From assembly GCA_009746045.1 (NCBI GenBank), contig RPFO01000497.1, positions 127,501 to 150,000 on the forward strand: a stretch of 22,500 nt of DNA, read 5' to 3'. Both the position numbers and the translations under genes were made by a program. Shown here one piece after another: positions 8,905-17,056 of the stretch. This stretch comes from Mesostigma viride (Eukaryota > Streptophyta > Mesostigmatophyceae > Mesostigmatales > Mesostigmataceae). The notes below the pieces were generated by a model. That model did not search any database and was not told the origin of the DNA. It saw only the letters and a list, made by a program, of their open reading frames with translations. Every line of letters begins with the position of its first letter. The first letter of the stretch is position 1.

Positions 8905-10116
8905 CTAGTGGAGGGCATGCTCGGCCTTATACTCGCGAAGCAGACGTTCACACCCTTCTAGCTCATTCTCGGTTCGCCACGAATCCTCGTAATCATGCTG
9001 AGCAAAACGCCACCGTACGCGATACTGTCGCTGTCTACCTCTCCCACGCTTGATGTCCCGGTGGCCCACGATCTCGGCCACCTCGTCTTCCTGTTCTCCA
9101 GTCTCTGGGTTGTACTCGACAGGGGCCGGCGGGTTGAGCCGACCTTGGATGGAGTTCTGGTGGTATAACTTGAGCTGGTCTCGATGGAAGTTGGAGGAAG
9201 TGTTCCAGGAGCTCGGGATGTCCACCTTGAACATCACATCTCCAAGCTTCTCCAGAACCTTGTGTGGCCCCAGGAACATAGGACGGAGCTTTGTCTTGAG
9301 CTCACCCTCTACCTTCTCAGAGAAACGTCCTAGGCGGGGGCCTTCCACCAGTACCCAGTCGCCCACCTCGATGGCCGGCGTGCGCGCATCTAGGCGGCCA
9401 GCAGTCCTCGCCATGTAGCGCTCTGCGGCGGCCCGGTAGCCCTTGACCGCACTGTCATGGGCCTGGCGCATCTGGACCAGCAGCCTCTCCACCCCTTCGA
9501 GGGTGTCTCGCCGGACCGACTTTTCAGCTAAGGCTGGGCTTGTGAGAAGGTCAGTCGGCGTGAGCGGATGCCTGCCCGTGTTGAGGAAGAATGGTGTGAA
9601 GCCATGAGCTGCCTGGGGGGCGTTATTCAGGGAGAACTCCACCAAACCCAAGAACTCTTCCCAGTTGCTTCCCACCGCGTCGGTGTAGTGGCGCATGGTC
9701 TCTTGCACTGTGCGGTTCAGCCTCTCCACCAGGTGGGAGGACGAGCTGTGATATGCTGTCCCCAGCGACACCTTGGTGCCCAGGCATTCAAAGAACTCCT
9801 GCCAGAAGCGGGCCGTGAACAGCTTGTCTCGGTCCGATATGAATTGCCGGCTGAGTCCGTGGTACCTGAACACGTGGTGAAGGTATAGCTTAGCGCAAGC
9901 CTCGGCCGTGAGTTCGGCCGGACATGGTGCCAGGTGACACATGCGCGTCAAACGGTCCAGGAAAACCAGAATCATGCTGTTGCCATTCTTGGTCTTCCGG
10001 AAGGGGCCAACAAAATCCATCATCAGGAATCCCAAGGGCCCACTGGGTCTGGTAGGGTCTGGGGGACCGCCTGTGAGCCCGTATTGCGGGACTTCATGAT
10101 CTGACATGATGGACAC
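8905..10116 (-). CDS. pol: Integrase catalytic core with C-terminal chromodomain
   Basis: This is the DDE strand-transfer enzyme that inserts the element's cDNA. Seen: first Asp in MMDFVGPF, second in FISDRDKLFTARFW, and Glu in VERLNRT with 35 residues between the last two (DD35E). A GPY-type linker follows with FLGPHKVLEKLGDVMFKVD. The last 55-60 residues (EIVGHRDIKRGRGRQRQYRV, then WRFAQHDYEDSWRTENEL and a final LLREY) match a chromodomain, which in chromoviruses guides integration to modified chromatin. Coding overlaps the upstream zinc-finger frame at 10023-10116 and is entered by a -1 step near 10028, just before MMDFVG. The usual YHPQTDGQTE around the catalytic Glu is replaced by YHSSSSHLVE. 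The stop is the TAG at 8905-8907. Confidence 0.9.
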   Translation of the reverse strand: MSIMSDHEVPQYGLTGGPPDPTRPSGPLGFLMMDFVGPFRKTKNGNSMILVFLDRLTRMCHLAPCPAELTAEACAKLYLHHVFRYHGLSRQFISDRDKLFTARFWQEFFECLGTKVSLGTAYHSSSSHLVERLNRTVQETMRHYTDAVGSNWEEFLGLVEFSLNNAPQAAHGFTPFFLNTGRHPLTPTDLLTSPALAEKSVRRDTLEGVERLLVQMRQAHDSAVKGYRAAAERYMARTAGRLDARTPAIEVGDWVLVEGPRLGRFSEKVEGELKTKLRPMFLGPHKVLEKLGDVMFKVDIPSSWNTSSNFHRDQLKLYHQNSIQGRLNPPAPVEYNPETGEQEDEVAEIVGHRDIKRGRGRQRQYRVRWRFAQHDYEDSWRTENELEGCERLLREYKAEHALH

Positions 10117-10860
10117 TCGCGCACGTACGTCTCAATGTACTCTCGCATGCCTGGCCAATAGAAGTTCTTTCTGGCCCGTGGCAGCAAGCGGTGGATCCCT
10201 TGGTGGCCACCGGCGAGAGAGTCATGGAGCTCATGGAGCAGAGCCGCTCGACATAACTCCGGGACGTACAGGCGCCAGCAGTCTGGCCTCACCATGACAT
10301 AGAGTCGCCCGTCCTGGAACTTGCACGGGAGCTTGCCCATCTGCTTGGGGTGCGACCTGATTGCCTCTAAGGCCGCGGGCTCCGTGACAGTGAACCGACT
10401 AATCAACGTCTCCAGGACAGAAGTGATCGTGTACGTGTCCGCCTCCTCCTCAAGGGTTTGGTGCACGTACTCCGAAAAAATGGTAGGGGGCCCGATGCGC
10501 TGCAGGTGAAAAATTCCCTGAGCCGGTACCACGTGGCTGAGTGGCACTCGTGACCGGGACCCCTCCCTTTCCCCGGGGGCGCGCACGTCCTCGCACGCGG
10601 CCTCCCAGTCGGGAGACAGGTCGTCCTGGGTCGTGCGACCGGTGTGGAACAGATAGCGACTGTGCGGCGACTTGTTGCGGGGCTGGGTGACTTCCCGCTC
10701 GTGCGTGATGTTATGCACGTCGGGGCCCTGCACTTGGTATTCGCTGACAGGACTCCAAAAGGAACCGTCAGGGAACCACACCACGCGACGCCGAATGCTA
10801 ATGTCCACATCCTGCGCGTCCAGCCAGTCGATGCCGATGATGATGTCGGCAGCGGTGCGA
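10023..10860 (-). CDS. pol: Protease C-terminal end joined to integrase zinc-binding domain
   Basis: The frame picks up at about 10855 with ADIIIGIDWLDAQDVD, the C-terminal ILG-type block of the retropepsin, and runs to a TGA at 10023-10025. After a charged linker of roughly 120 residues comes the integrase N-terminal H2C2 zinc finger: two His in LLHELHDSLAGGHQGIHRLL, then FYWPGM and Cys-x2-Cys in ECPSCQ. In ordinary Ty3/gypsy elements about 450-600 residues of reverse transcriptase and RNase H lie between these two parts; here they are absent. The frame is offset by -1 both from the protease N-terminal part and from the integrase core. The first ATG in the frame is at 10808, inside the protease block, so independent translation is unlikely. 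Confidence 0.85.
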
Positions 10861-11494
10861 CCGTGTCTGTGAGCTCCACAGGGATGCCTTGAATCACAGC
10901 CTTGATATCAACCCGACCAAGCGAGGGGCTCTTGCGACCATCTGAATAGGTCACATTCACCACTGTCGCATGTGGCCGGATGTCGTATCCTGCGCGACGC
11001 GCCAATGCCTCGTTGATGAACGACGTAGACGCACCCGTGTCCACCATGAACTGCACGTCCATGACGGTCTTGTCCTTGAGGTAGGGGTCTAATGCTGATC
11101 CCGGTACAGCCAGACCTCCCCTAAACAGGAGCAAGTTGCGGGTACCAGCCGGAGTTGCGCGCGTAGGCTGGTCGGAGCTCGCTGCGCTACCCGTGGCCGG
11201 CTGCGTGTTTGGAGCAGAAGTCTCGCCCAAGGATGCATCCGCACTTGTATTCGCTACAAGCGGGGTGCGACTATCTACTGTAACGACTGATTCTGCGCCC
11301 ACGCTGGTATTCGCTACCAACGGGGTGTCCTTATCTAAGCTGTCTATCTGCCCGACGTTATTGACTTGCGCTATCTTATCTACCTGTCCTACATCTACCT
11401 CTATCCGTGTAGGCAGGGACACTACGCACGAGGAACGGAGGGCCGGGAGACCGCCTCGTTCGACCGCCCGGTCCACTCTTCCCCCTCTACCTCA
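10861..11494 (-). CDS. pol: Retropepsin-like aspartic protease, N-terminal and catalytic part
   Basis: This is the protease that would mature Gag and Pol. The catalytic motif is VDTGAST (Asp codon at 11039-11041), followed by FINEALARRAGYDI and a conserved hydrophobic stretch ending VELTDTVA near 10865. After that the frame turns into low-quality sequence, and the remaining fold is found in the -1 frame. The frame opens after a TGA near 11495, overlaps the end of gag by about 70 nt and lies -1 to it. The layout would suit -1 ribosomal frameshifting, but I see no canonical slippery heptamer, only a G5 run. The leader holds two copies of TPLVANTS about 20 residues apart. Confidence 0.85.
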
Positions 11495-13323
11495 TCCTCC
11501 TCGTCGCCACGATCGCGATCCCGTGGTGGTCGCGTGCAGTCCTTCTTGAGATGACCGACCTCGCCGCACCGGAAGCATCGCGCCTTGGACGCATCGATTG
11601 CATTGACCTGGGGCGCTTCATACTCGCCGTCCTCCTGCTCGTGGTCGATAATGTCCTCAGAGGACCCATCTTGGTCCACCGTAGTGAAGTGGACGCGACG
11701 CGGTGCAGCACCAGCATGCCGATAGGTGACCGCTGCGCGGCGGCGTGCGAGCACATCTGACACCTTTAGAAGGTACTGCTGGATCTCGATCACATCCCAC
11801 TGCTCCCACGGTATCTCAGCAAAGCGCTTTAGCACCTCATCTAGGAGCTCCGGACTCAGCGCCTCAATGAACCGCGACCTATATTCGGTCCAGGTCAAGT
11901 CCTCAAGGCGAGCCGAGAATGCTTCAAACTCTGTCAGAAACTCGCGGAACGGTGTGGTGCCTTGGCGTAGCTTGGCAAAAGCCAGACGCTCGTGGAGCTT
12001 CCAGTCAGGGGGCACCAGCTTGCGCTCAATGCGCTCTAGTAGCTCCTCTACTGTGCGAGGGTACAAGCGCGACGCGACACTCTCACAGTTGAGTATGCCG
12101 ACCACTGAGGGATCCATGCAGTTGGTGACGACGTAGGAGATAAGAACCTCGGTAGCTAGCTCCCACCCATTGTGGTTGCACCACGCCCAGTAGATCTGTA
12201 CCCACATACGCGTCCATTCGTCGATCTCGCGAGGGTTCATAGTCGCGCGCAGCTTGGGCACTGGTTTAAAGTCAGGCATGGGCGGCGCCTTAAACGCGTC
12301 GGCCCGAGGTCCGCCCACTGCGCGATATGGCGGAACGTTAAAGATCGACAACGAGTCATCTGCCGATGCAGGCGCTGACCTAGTCGCGCTGCGTTGTAGC
12401 CACACAGACGAGGGATGCGCGTAGCCAGGATCACTGGGTGCCATGCGACTCAAGTTGAGGTTATTGCCATGCGACACGCTCGGCCGCGCAGGTCCGGCTG
12501 CTGGGACATTGCGCGCCGGATGGGACGACGCGGGCCTAGCCTCATCGTATACCGGCGGTGGAACCCTAGCCTCGTCCTGGGTCCACAGCGATGTCGCATT
12601 GGACTGCAGGTCACTGCCAAAAGAAACCCGTCGACCGCTCGCCCAGGGATGTTGTAATCGTTGGGCACGTTGCGCGTGATAATAGGTCGCGTTCTGACTA
12701 AGCGGACCATACATCTGCGACCCGGTCGGCTGGCTTAGCGGCTGCTGCTGCTGCTGCAACGGCGGAAGCTGCTGCGGCTGCTGCCACTGTTGCTGCGGCG
12801 GCGGCGGTGGCTGCTGCTGCTGTACTGGCTGCTGCTGCCACTGTTGCTGCTGCGGCGGCGGTGGCTGCTGCTGCTGTACTGGATGCTGCTGCCACTGCTG
12901 CGACAACGGCTGTTGCTGTTCCGAATGCTGCTGTGGGGACTGCACTGGGTGCTGCTGCGGCTGCCCGGGCGGGCGTTGCTGCGGCTGCACTGACTGGTGC
13001 TGGGCTGCACTCGTGGGATTCGATCTGGGCCGGGTCTCATCACCTGCCCGTTCCATCAGCTGGTTATACTCAGCCTGCATTCGCTGCGGCTGGTATTCCT
13101 CGCTATTATCCATCCTATCCGCTCCTCGTGGCCTTCGCGGCTCCCGGGAGGTACTAGCCAGCTCACCTGGGTGACCTATAGGACTGCCTTGCTGGTAGGA
13201 CGAGCCCTGTTGTGATACCTCCTGTACTTGGTACTCGGGGCTGCCCTGCCTATCCAAGTCTACACCGCCCTCCTCGGAATGACTCCTAGCCGTGCCGCGT
13301 ATCTTCTTTTTACCCCGCGGCAT
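11422..13323 (-). CDS. gag: Gag: nucleocapsid/capsid polyprotein
   Basis: The 633-residue frame starts at the first in-frame ATG (13323, MPRGKKK) and ends at TAG 11422-11424. Residues 1-40 are basic. Roughly residues 100-230 are extremely Gln/Pro-rich, with an 18-residue internal repeat. The capsid-like core follows at about 340-540, with PMPDFKPVPKL, an EWTRMWVQIYWAW helix and FREFLTEFEAF, typical of retrotransposon Gag. A CCHC zinc knuckle, CFRCGEVGHLKKDC, lies at about 583-596 and would bind genomic RNA. The tail is acidic and overlaps the protease frame. Upstream sequence to 13407 is open but has no ATG. Gag assembles the cytoplasmic particle in which reverse transcription takes place. 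Confidence 0.92.
   Translation of the reverse strand: MPRGKKKIRGTARSHSEEGGVDLDRQGSPEYQVQEVSQQGSSYQQGSPIGHPGELASTSREPRRPRGADRMDNSEEYQPQRMQAEYNQLMERAGDETRPRSNPTSAAQHQSVQPQQRPPGQPQQHPVQSPQQHSEQQQPLSQQWQQHPVQQQQPPPPQQQQWQQQPVQQQQPPPPPQQQWQQPQQLPPLQQQQQPLSQPTGSQMYGPLSQNATYYHAQRAQRLQHPWASGRRVSFGSDLQSNATSLWTQDEARVPPPVYDEARPASSHPARNVPAAGPARPSVSHGNNLNLSRMAPSDPGYAHPSSVWLQRSATRSAPASADDSLSIFNVPPYRAVGGPRADAFKAPPMPDFKPVPKLRATMNPREIDEWTRMWVQIYWAWCNHNGWELATEVLISYVVTNCMDPSVVGILNCESVASRLYPRTVEELLERIERKLVPPDWKLHERLAFAKLRQGTTPFREFLTEFEAFSARLEDLTWTEYRSRFIEALSPELLDEVLKRFAEIPWEQWDVIEIQQYLLKVSDVLARRRAAVTYRHAGAAPRRVHFTTVDQDGSSEDIIDHEQEDGEYEAPQVNAIDASKARCFRCGEVGHLKKDCTRPPRDRDRGDEEDEVEGEEWTGRSNEAVSRPSVPRA
12781..12900 (-). 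repeat. 54-bp tandem repeat inside gag (Gln/Pro-rich segment)
   Basis: Units start at 12781, 12835 and 12889 (the last partial). Each codes for 18 residues built of QWQQ, PVQQQQ and a run of Pro. The first two copies differ only slightly, consistent with recent slippage or unequal exchange in CTG-rich DNA. Confidence 0.8.
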
Positions 13324-13479
13324 GTTTACCAGTACCACATCCACAAGAGAAGGAAGGAAGGAGAGAGGAAGGAGGAAAATGCCATGCACATGCCCACAAG
13401 CAATCAACCAAGCGACTGCCCTACGTTATTCTGCTAATGTAGCTATTATATAGTAAGCTATAATTAGTACTCTACTCCT

Positions 13480-13902
13480 CTAGAAACTAGGTGGCTGCCT
13501 AGGTGGGGTGCTGACGGTGAGTTGGCTGAACGTGACTGTGACAGCCTGTGTATCCCCCGTCCTGCTCTCTACTGTTGCACTATTGGGTGCACAGCTACGG
13601 CCCCTAGGCATTGGGCGAGTCCTAATCTCCTGAGGTGGTGCCTCTACGTGCAAGCCTACTGGACGTGGCATGTATTCCTGGATAAACCTATCTGCTTCCC
13701 ATGCTGTCTTGAATCCCTTAAAGATAGCCCTATGCCTATCCACTATATAGTTCTTGCAGTCTACCCAGCTATAGAAAATACCTACTTTCCCTGTGCCTCC
13801 ATCATGTGCCACAGCATAGTAAAGTTGCCTAGATACATCACTATCCCAACCCCCAAGTCCATTATTATATCTATTATTATTTCTATTATTACTATTAGCC
13901 AT
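13480..13902 (-). CDS. Accessory ORF with RNase H1 N-terminal (hybrid-binding) type domain
   Basis: The 140-residue frame (ATG 13902, stop at 13480) lies between the 5' LTR and gag, 157 nt upstream of the gag ATG and in the same frame number. After an Asn-rich start come YYAVAHDGG, KVGIFYSWVDCKNYI and IFKGFKTAWEADRFI. These are the three conserved blocks of the small domain found at the N-terminus of eukaryotic RNase H1, which binds RNA/DNA hybrid or dsRNA and also occurs in caulimovirus P6-type proteins: YYAV-x-G, then W-x-EC/DC, then FK-x-F-x(3)-EA-x(2)-F. No RNase H catalytic domain follows. The C-terminal third is Pro/Thr-rich. I infer it binds nucleic acid during the element's life cycle; a translational role is also possible. 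Confidence 0.75.
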   Translation of the reverse strand: MANSNNRNNNRYNNGLGGWDSDVSRQLYYAVAHDGGTGKVGIFYSWVDCKNYIVDRHRAIFKGFKTAWEADRFIQEYMPRPVGLHVEAPPQEIRTRPMPRGRSCAPNSATVESRTGDTQAVTVTFSQLTVSTPPRQPPSF

Positions 13903-14613
13903 CACACACGTTGTCTATTGCCAGCAGACGGAGATAGAAAAGAGAAAGGAACCTTTTTACCTCTAGTGTGTGACCTGTCACAGGGGGGGATGCCAACTGG
14001 CTCTAATCTAATCACTATCACAGAAATCAGGAGCTTCGCGCCCCTAATTCCATACAAGAGGGTAGCCTCCGTGATAACTGCCCGCCTTTTCGCAAGGACG
14101 AAGCCACGGAAACCACCCTACCAGCGCCCACAGCTTTCGCAGCCAGGACGCTAGTCACAATACGTCACAGAAACGACAAATTCACAAACAAAACAACAAG
14201 GATGGGCGCACATCCTACGCGTTGCAGGTAAGAGAGTCGGAGCAAAGCGGTTGGCTGCAAGCTACTACCACATACTGCATGACAAAACGTACCTTGGCGT
14301 TGCGCAGCCGACTTTCCTCCCTAGCTTGTGGCGCCGATTCCTTGTAGTGGTGCAGAGCCGAGCTCCCCGTCGGTGCCCAGTCGACAGGTGATGCTTCTAA
14401 GCCCTACACTATGACCGCCCTTTCAGCTAGACGATGCCGCCTTTCACCACAGCCAGCTGCCCAGGCTGGCGGGTCGAACTCGGCTTTCTATCTCACTAAA
14501 TATTGGGCCGGTCCAGCGCAGGCCCTGCGCTATTAAGAATGCACCTTGCGGCTTAAACACGAGGGCTCTTCGCGAGCACCTGTGGAAAACCTCTAGAACT
14601 ACCTCCGATCCAG
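13903..14613 (-). other. 5' leader of the Ty3/gypsy element
   Basis: There are 711 bp between the 5' LTR and the first ORF with no recognisable coding content. It should carry the primer-binding and packaging signals. A short palindromic patch GCGCAGGCCCTGCGC lies at about 14517-14531. Confidence 0.6.
14596..14612 (-). other. Candidate primer-binding site
   Basis: One base after the 5' LTR the element's strand reads TGGATCGGAGGTAGTTC. It begins with the TGG expected to pair with a tRNA CCA end. The implied tRNA 3' end would have U before CCA; I cannot name the tRNA, and it is not the usual initiator-Met sequence. Confidence 0.4.
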
Positions 14614-15277
14614 TGTTACGTCCGAGCCGGACGGTGCGAAAGATCTAATCTAGTATAAGGTGCAGTTTAATAAGCCGGCATAGCCGCGCATCCGCGTACC
14701 GCGATAGCAAGCAAAGATCGCAGTAAATTGACTAACTGAGCAGCGGTGTATCCTCAGCTAGGCCTTATAGCATGATTAATTAATCTAGCTATATAACACG
14801 GCATGTCATGAGGCAAATGACATCCGGATTAGTGCCCCTTGGTCTGAGAGAGTCGTCAACACTCGTTTCATTAATCATCAAACCAAAGAGAAGAGTCCAT
14901 CGTCCACAGACCAATTTCACCTAGCTGCGCTACCAAGCTGGCAAGTTGGTGTGCAGGCGCGCCGACATGCGCGCCGATCTTCCAGATACTGCCGTCAAGC
15001 CCCAATAGGTTCTGTATGACGTCTAGGGCCGGCCCGGCCCCTAGAAGATCTCGTACTTCTGACTAGGCCCAAAATAACTGGTCCGGAACACACAAGTACC
15101 AAATAAACACACAAAGTCCCGAACTTAGGACAAATTCCCAAATAAGTCCCGAATTGAGTCCTATAGTCCGGCGGACTATGAAAGCGAGCTATCGAAAGTC
15201 CCAAACGAATAACAAATGACTTTCGACTTATTTATTGAAGGCATTGTTACGCCCATACAAAGGTCTGGGCCGTAACA
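14614..15277 (-). repeat. 5' LTR (right copy, 664 bp)
   Basis: It begins TGTTACG and ends CGTAACA in plus orientation. In the element's direction it has the terminal palindrome (15245-15277), then several GGGACTT-containing short repeats, a GGGCC-rich palindrome near 15027-15043, and a TTATATAG box at 14789-14796. It is 6 bp shorter than the left LTR through three small indels. Confidence 0.96.
14789..14796 (-). promoter_or_regulatory. Candidate TATA element in the 5' LTR
   Basis: TTATATAG on the element's strand lies about 175 bp before the LTR/leader boundary. The match is simple and the local sequence is AT-rich, so this is tentative. The same box is present in the other LTR. Confidence 0.35.
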
Positions 15278-15282
15278 CCCGG
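15278..15282. repeat. Target-site duplication, right copy (CCCGG)
   Basis: CCCGG directly follows the right LTR and matches 5902-5906. Confidence 0.93.
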
Positions 15283-16367
15283 CTTCAGTTTTGACAGGTT
15301 CAACGAAGATCAATCGCATCCTGGCCTGCGTGTTTTTGGGATCGCACGCCTCGCTTCTAGATTGAAGTGTGCAAGCAGCTCTTCATCCAGGGTCGCCTTG
15401 AGCATGCATGCAGTCTTCGATACTTTCCAGAGGCGCACCTACGTACACTTTCGATCCCCCGCATAACCGTCTGGGGGCCCCAGACTCCGCCGCCCCCACC
15501 TCCAGCAATACGACCTCTTTTCCCTCCTTGGACGCTCCCGCGAGGAGCTTTGGCCCCCCAACTGGCAAGCCCCTCACCAGTCACCACCACCTTAAGTGAA
15601 TCCTCCATCCGCTCACTCCCTGCATCCGCTCACTCCACCCGCTCATCTGCTCAAGCCCTCGAGCAGCACGTGGCCCCCATCGCTGCAGATGTGGCGGCCA
15701 TGGGCGGCACGCTGAATGCCGAGCTCCCCCTCCTCTCCACCATCTCCACCGCCACCTCCACCCTCCTCGCCTCCTCCACCGGCCGCCACCACCCCCTCCT
15801 CGATCGCCCGCCGCCATCACCGCCCAGCTCCACAACATCGACCAGCGCTTCAAGGACAACAATGCCATCGCCATCGAGGTCTAGCAAAACACCGCAGGCC
15901 TCACGCCCTCACCGCCCATGCGCGGTGAAGGACATCGCCGCCAAGCCAGCCCTCGCTGGCCCGGCTGGCGATGCTCCTCCCACCCAGACCTGCCGGGCGG
16001 ACATGCTTAAGCAACACACCACCTCCACCACCTCCGCCGTTGCAGCACAGCTGAGCCAGCAGCAGAAGCTCGACCTCCGCGAGGAGGCCGAGCTCGTCAA
16101 GTGCAGCCTTAACGCCATACTCAAGAACTTCGACGTGGAGGAAGGTGAGAATTCCGAGAAGCTTGCACGTGCCGGTTTGAGAGCAAAATCCTTGATCGCA
16201 TCACTGCCGGTGCCCTTTGTGCACCCAGAGTAGGTGGCGCAGTTTACATTCCCCCACCTGCAGGAAGTAGGGCTCCAAGAGTGTATTATAGGCCACATGC
16301 CCCGTCTCAGGGCTATTTGCTACATATACTACTCCCAACAGAGTTTGTTCCAAATTAATTAATTAAT
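15283..16367 (+). pseudogene. LINE ORF1-like retroelement remnant, 3' part of the split copy
   Basis: Continuing from 5906, the segment codes in shifting frames for a Pro/Ser-rich stretch, then a heptad-like Ala/Leu region (LEQHVAPIAADVAAMGGTL, and AAITAQLHNIDQRFKDNN in another frame), then REEAELVKCSLNAILKNFD and EEGENSEKLARA near 16080-16170. The last block starts the RRM-like core seen in L1-type ORF1 proteins, and it closely matches the inverted copy at 17.9 kb. Compared with that copy about 630 bp are missing after GATCGCAT (16194-16201), so most of the RRM and C-terminal domain is gone. The shared 3' UTR then runs to a (AATT)n tail at 16353-16367. At least three frame shifts in both directions show real decay. 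Confidence 0.65.
16353..16367 (+). repeat. (AATT)n tail of the plus-strand LINE-like copy
   Basis: AATTAATTAATTAAT ends the region of similarity with the inverted copy. A short simple-repeat tail instead of poly(A) is known for several non-LTR retrotransposon clades. Confidence 0.65.
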
Positions 16368-16408
16368 GCTTAATTGCGAATTCAATGGTGGCAAATTCAG
16401 TGGTTGGG

Positions 16409-17056
16409 TGGATGGATGGATGGATGGATGGATGGATGGATGGATGGATGGATGGATGGATGGATGGATGGATGGATGGATGGATGGATGGATGGATGGA
16501 TGGATGGATGGATGGATGGATGGATGGATGGATGGATGGATGGATGGATGGATGGATGGATGGATGGATGGATGGATGGATGGATGGATGGATGGATGGA
16601 TGGATGGATGGATGGATGGATGGATGGATGGATGGATGGATGGATGGATGGATGGATGGATGGATGGATGGATGGATGGATGGATGGATGGATGGATGGA
16701 TGGATGGATGGATGGATGGATGGATGGATGGATGGATGGATGGATGGATGGATGGATGGATGGATGGATGGATGGATGGATGGATGGATGGATGGATGGA
16801 TGGATGGATGGATGGATGGATGGATGGATGGATGGATGGATGGATGGATGGATGGATGGATGGATGGATGGATGGATGGATGGATGGATGGATGGATGGA
16901 TGGATGGATGGATGGATGGATGGATGGATGGATGGATGGATGGATGGATGGATGGATGGATGGATGGATGGATGGATGGATGGATGGATGGATGGATGGA
17001 TGGATGGATGGATGGATGGATGGATGGATGGATGGATGGATGGATGGATGGATGGA
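16409..17056. repeat. Perfect (TGGA)162 microsatellite
   Basis: The 4-mer TGGA is repeated 162 times over 648 bp without a single interruption. It is open in all three plus frames, giving (WMDG)n, but this is only a consequence of a stop-free 4-mer. The assembled length may not equal the true length. Confidence 0.97.

Larger units (their letters stand above)
5907..15277 (-). mobile_element. Full-length chromodomain Ty3/gypsy LTR retrotransposon lacking reverse transcriptase
   Basis: The 9,371-bp element lies on the minus strand with LTRs at both ends, CCCGG target duplications and a polypurine tract beside its 3' (left) LTR. Order in its own direction: LTR, small hybrid-binding-domain ORF, gag, protease, integrase zinc finger and core, chromodomain, unknown 3' ORF, LTR. 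The order protease before integrase and the terminal chromodomain place it with Ty3/gypsy chromoviruses. Only about 450 bp separate the protease from the integrase zinc finger, and none of the frames carries a YxDD-type motif or an RNase H catalytic domain. The coding part has several frame breaks. It appears to be a non-autonomous element that was moved by an RT supplied in trans, since the LTRs are nearly identical. Confidence 0.93.

Noticed and set aside
12735-13157. Plus-strand Ala/Leu-rich frames opposite gag
   Set aside because: They are the complement of the CTG-rich glutamine repeats in gag and have no coding evidence of their own.
15140-15230. GGGACTTTC-type short repeats in the LTR resembling an animal NF-kB site
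   Set aside because: A likely alga would not be expected to have that factor; the repeats are noted only as LTR-internal sequence.
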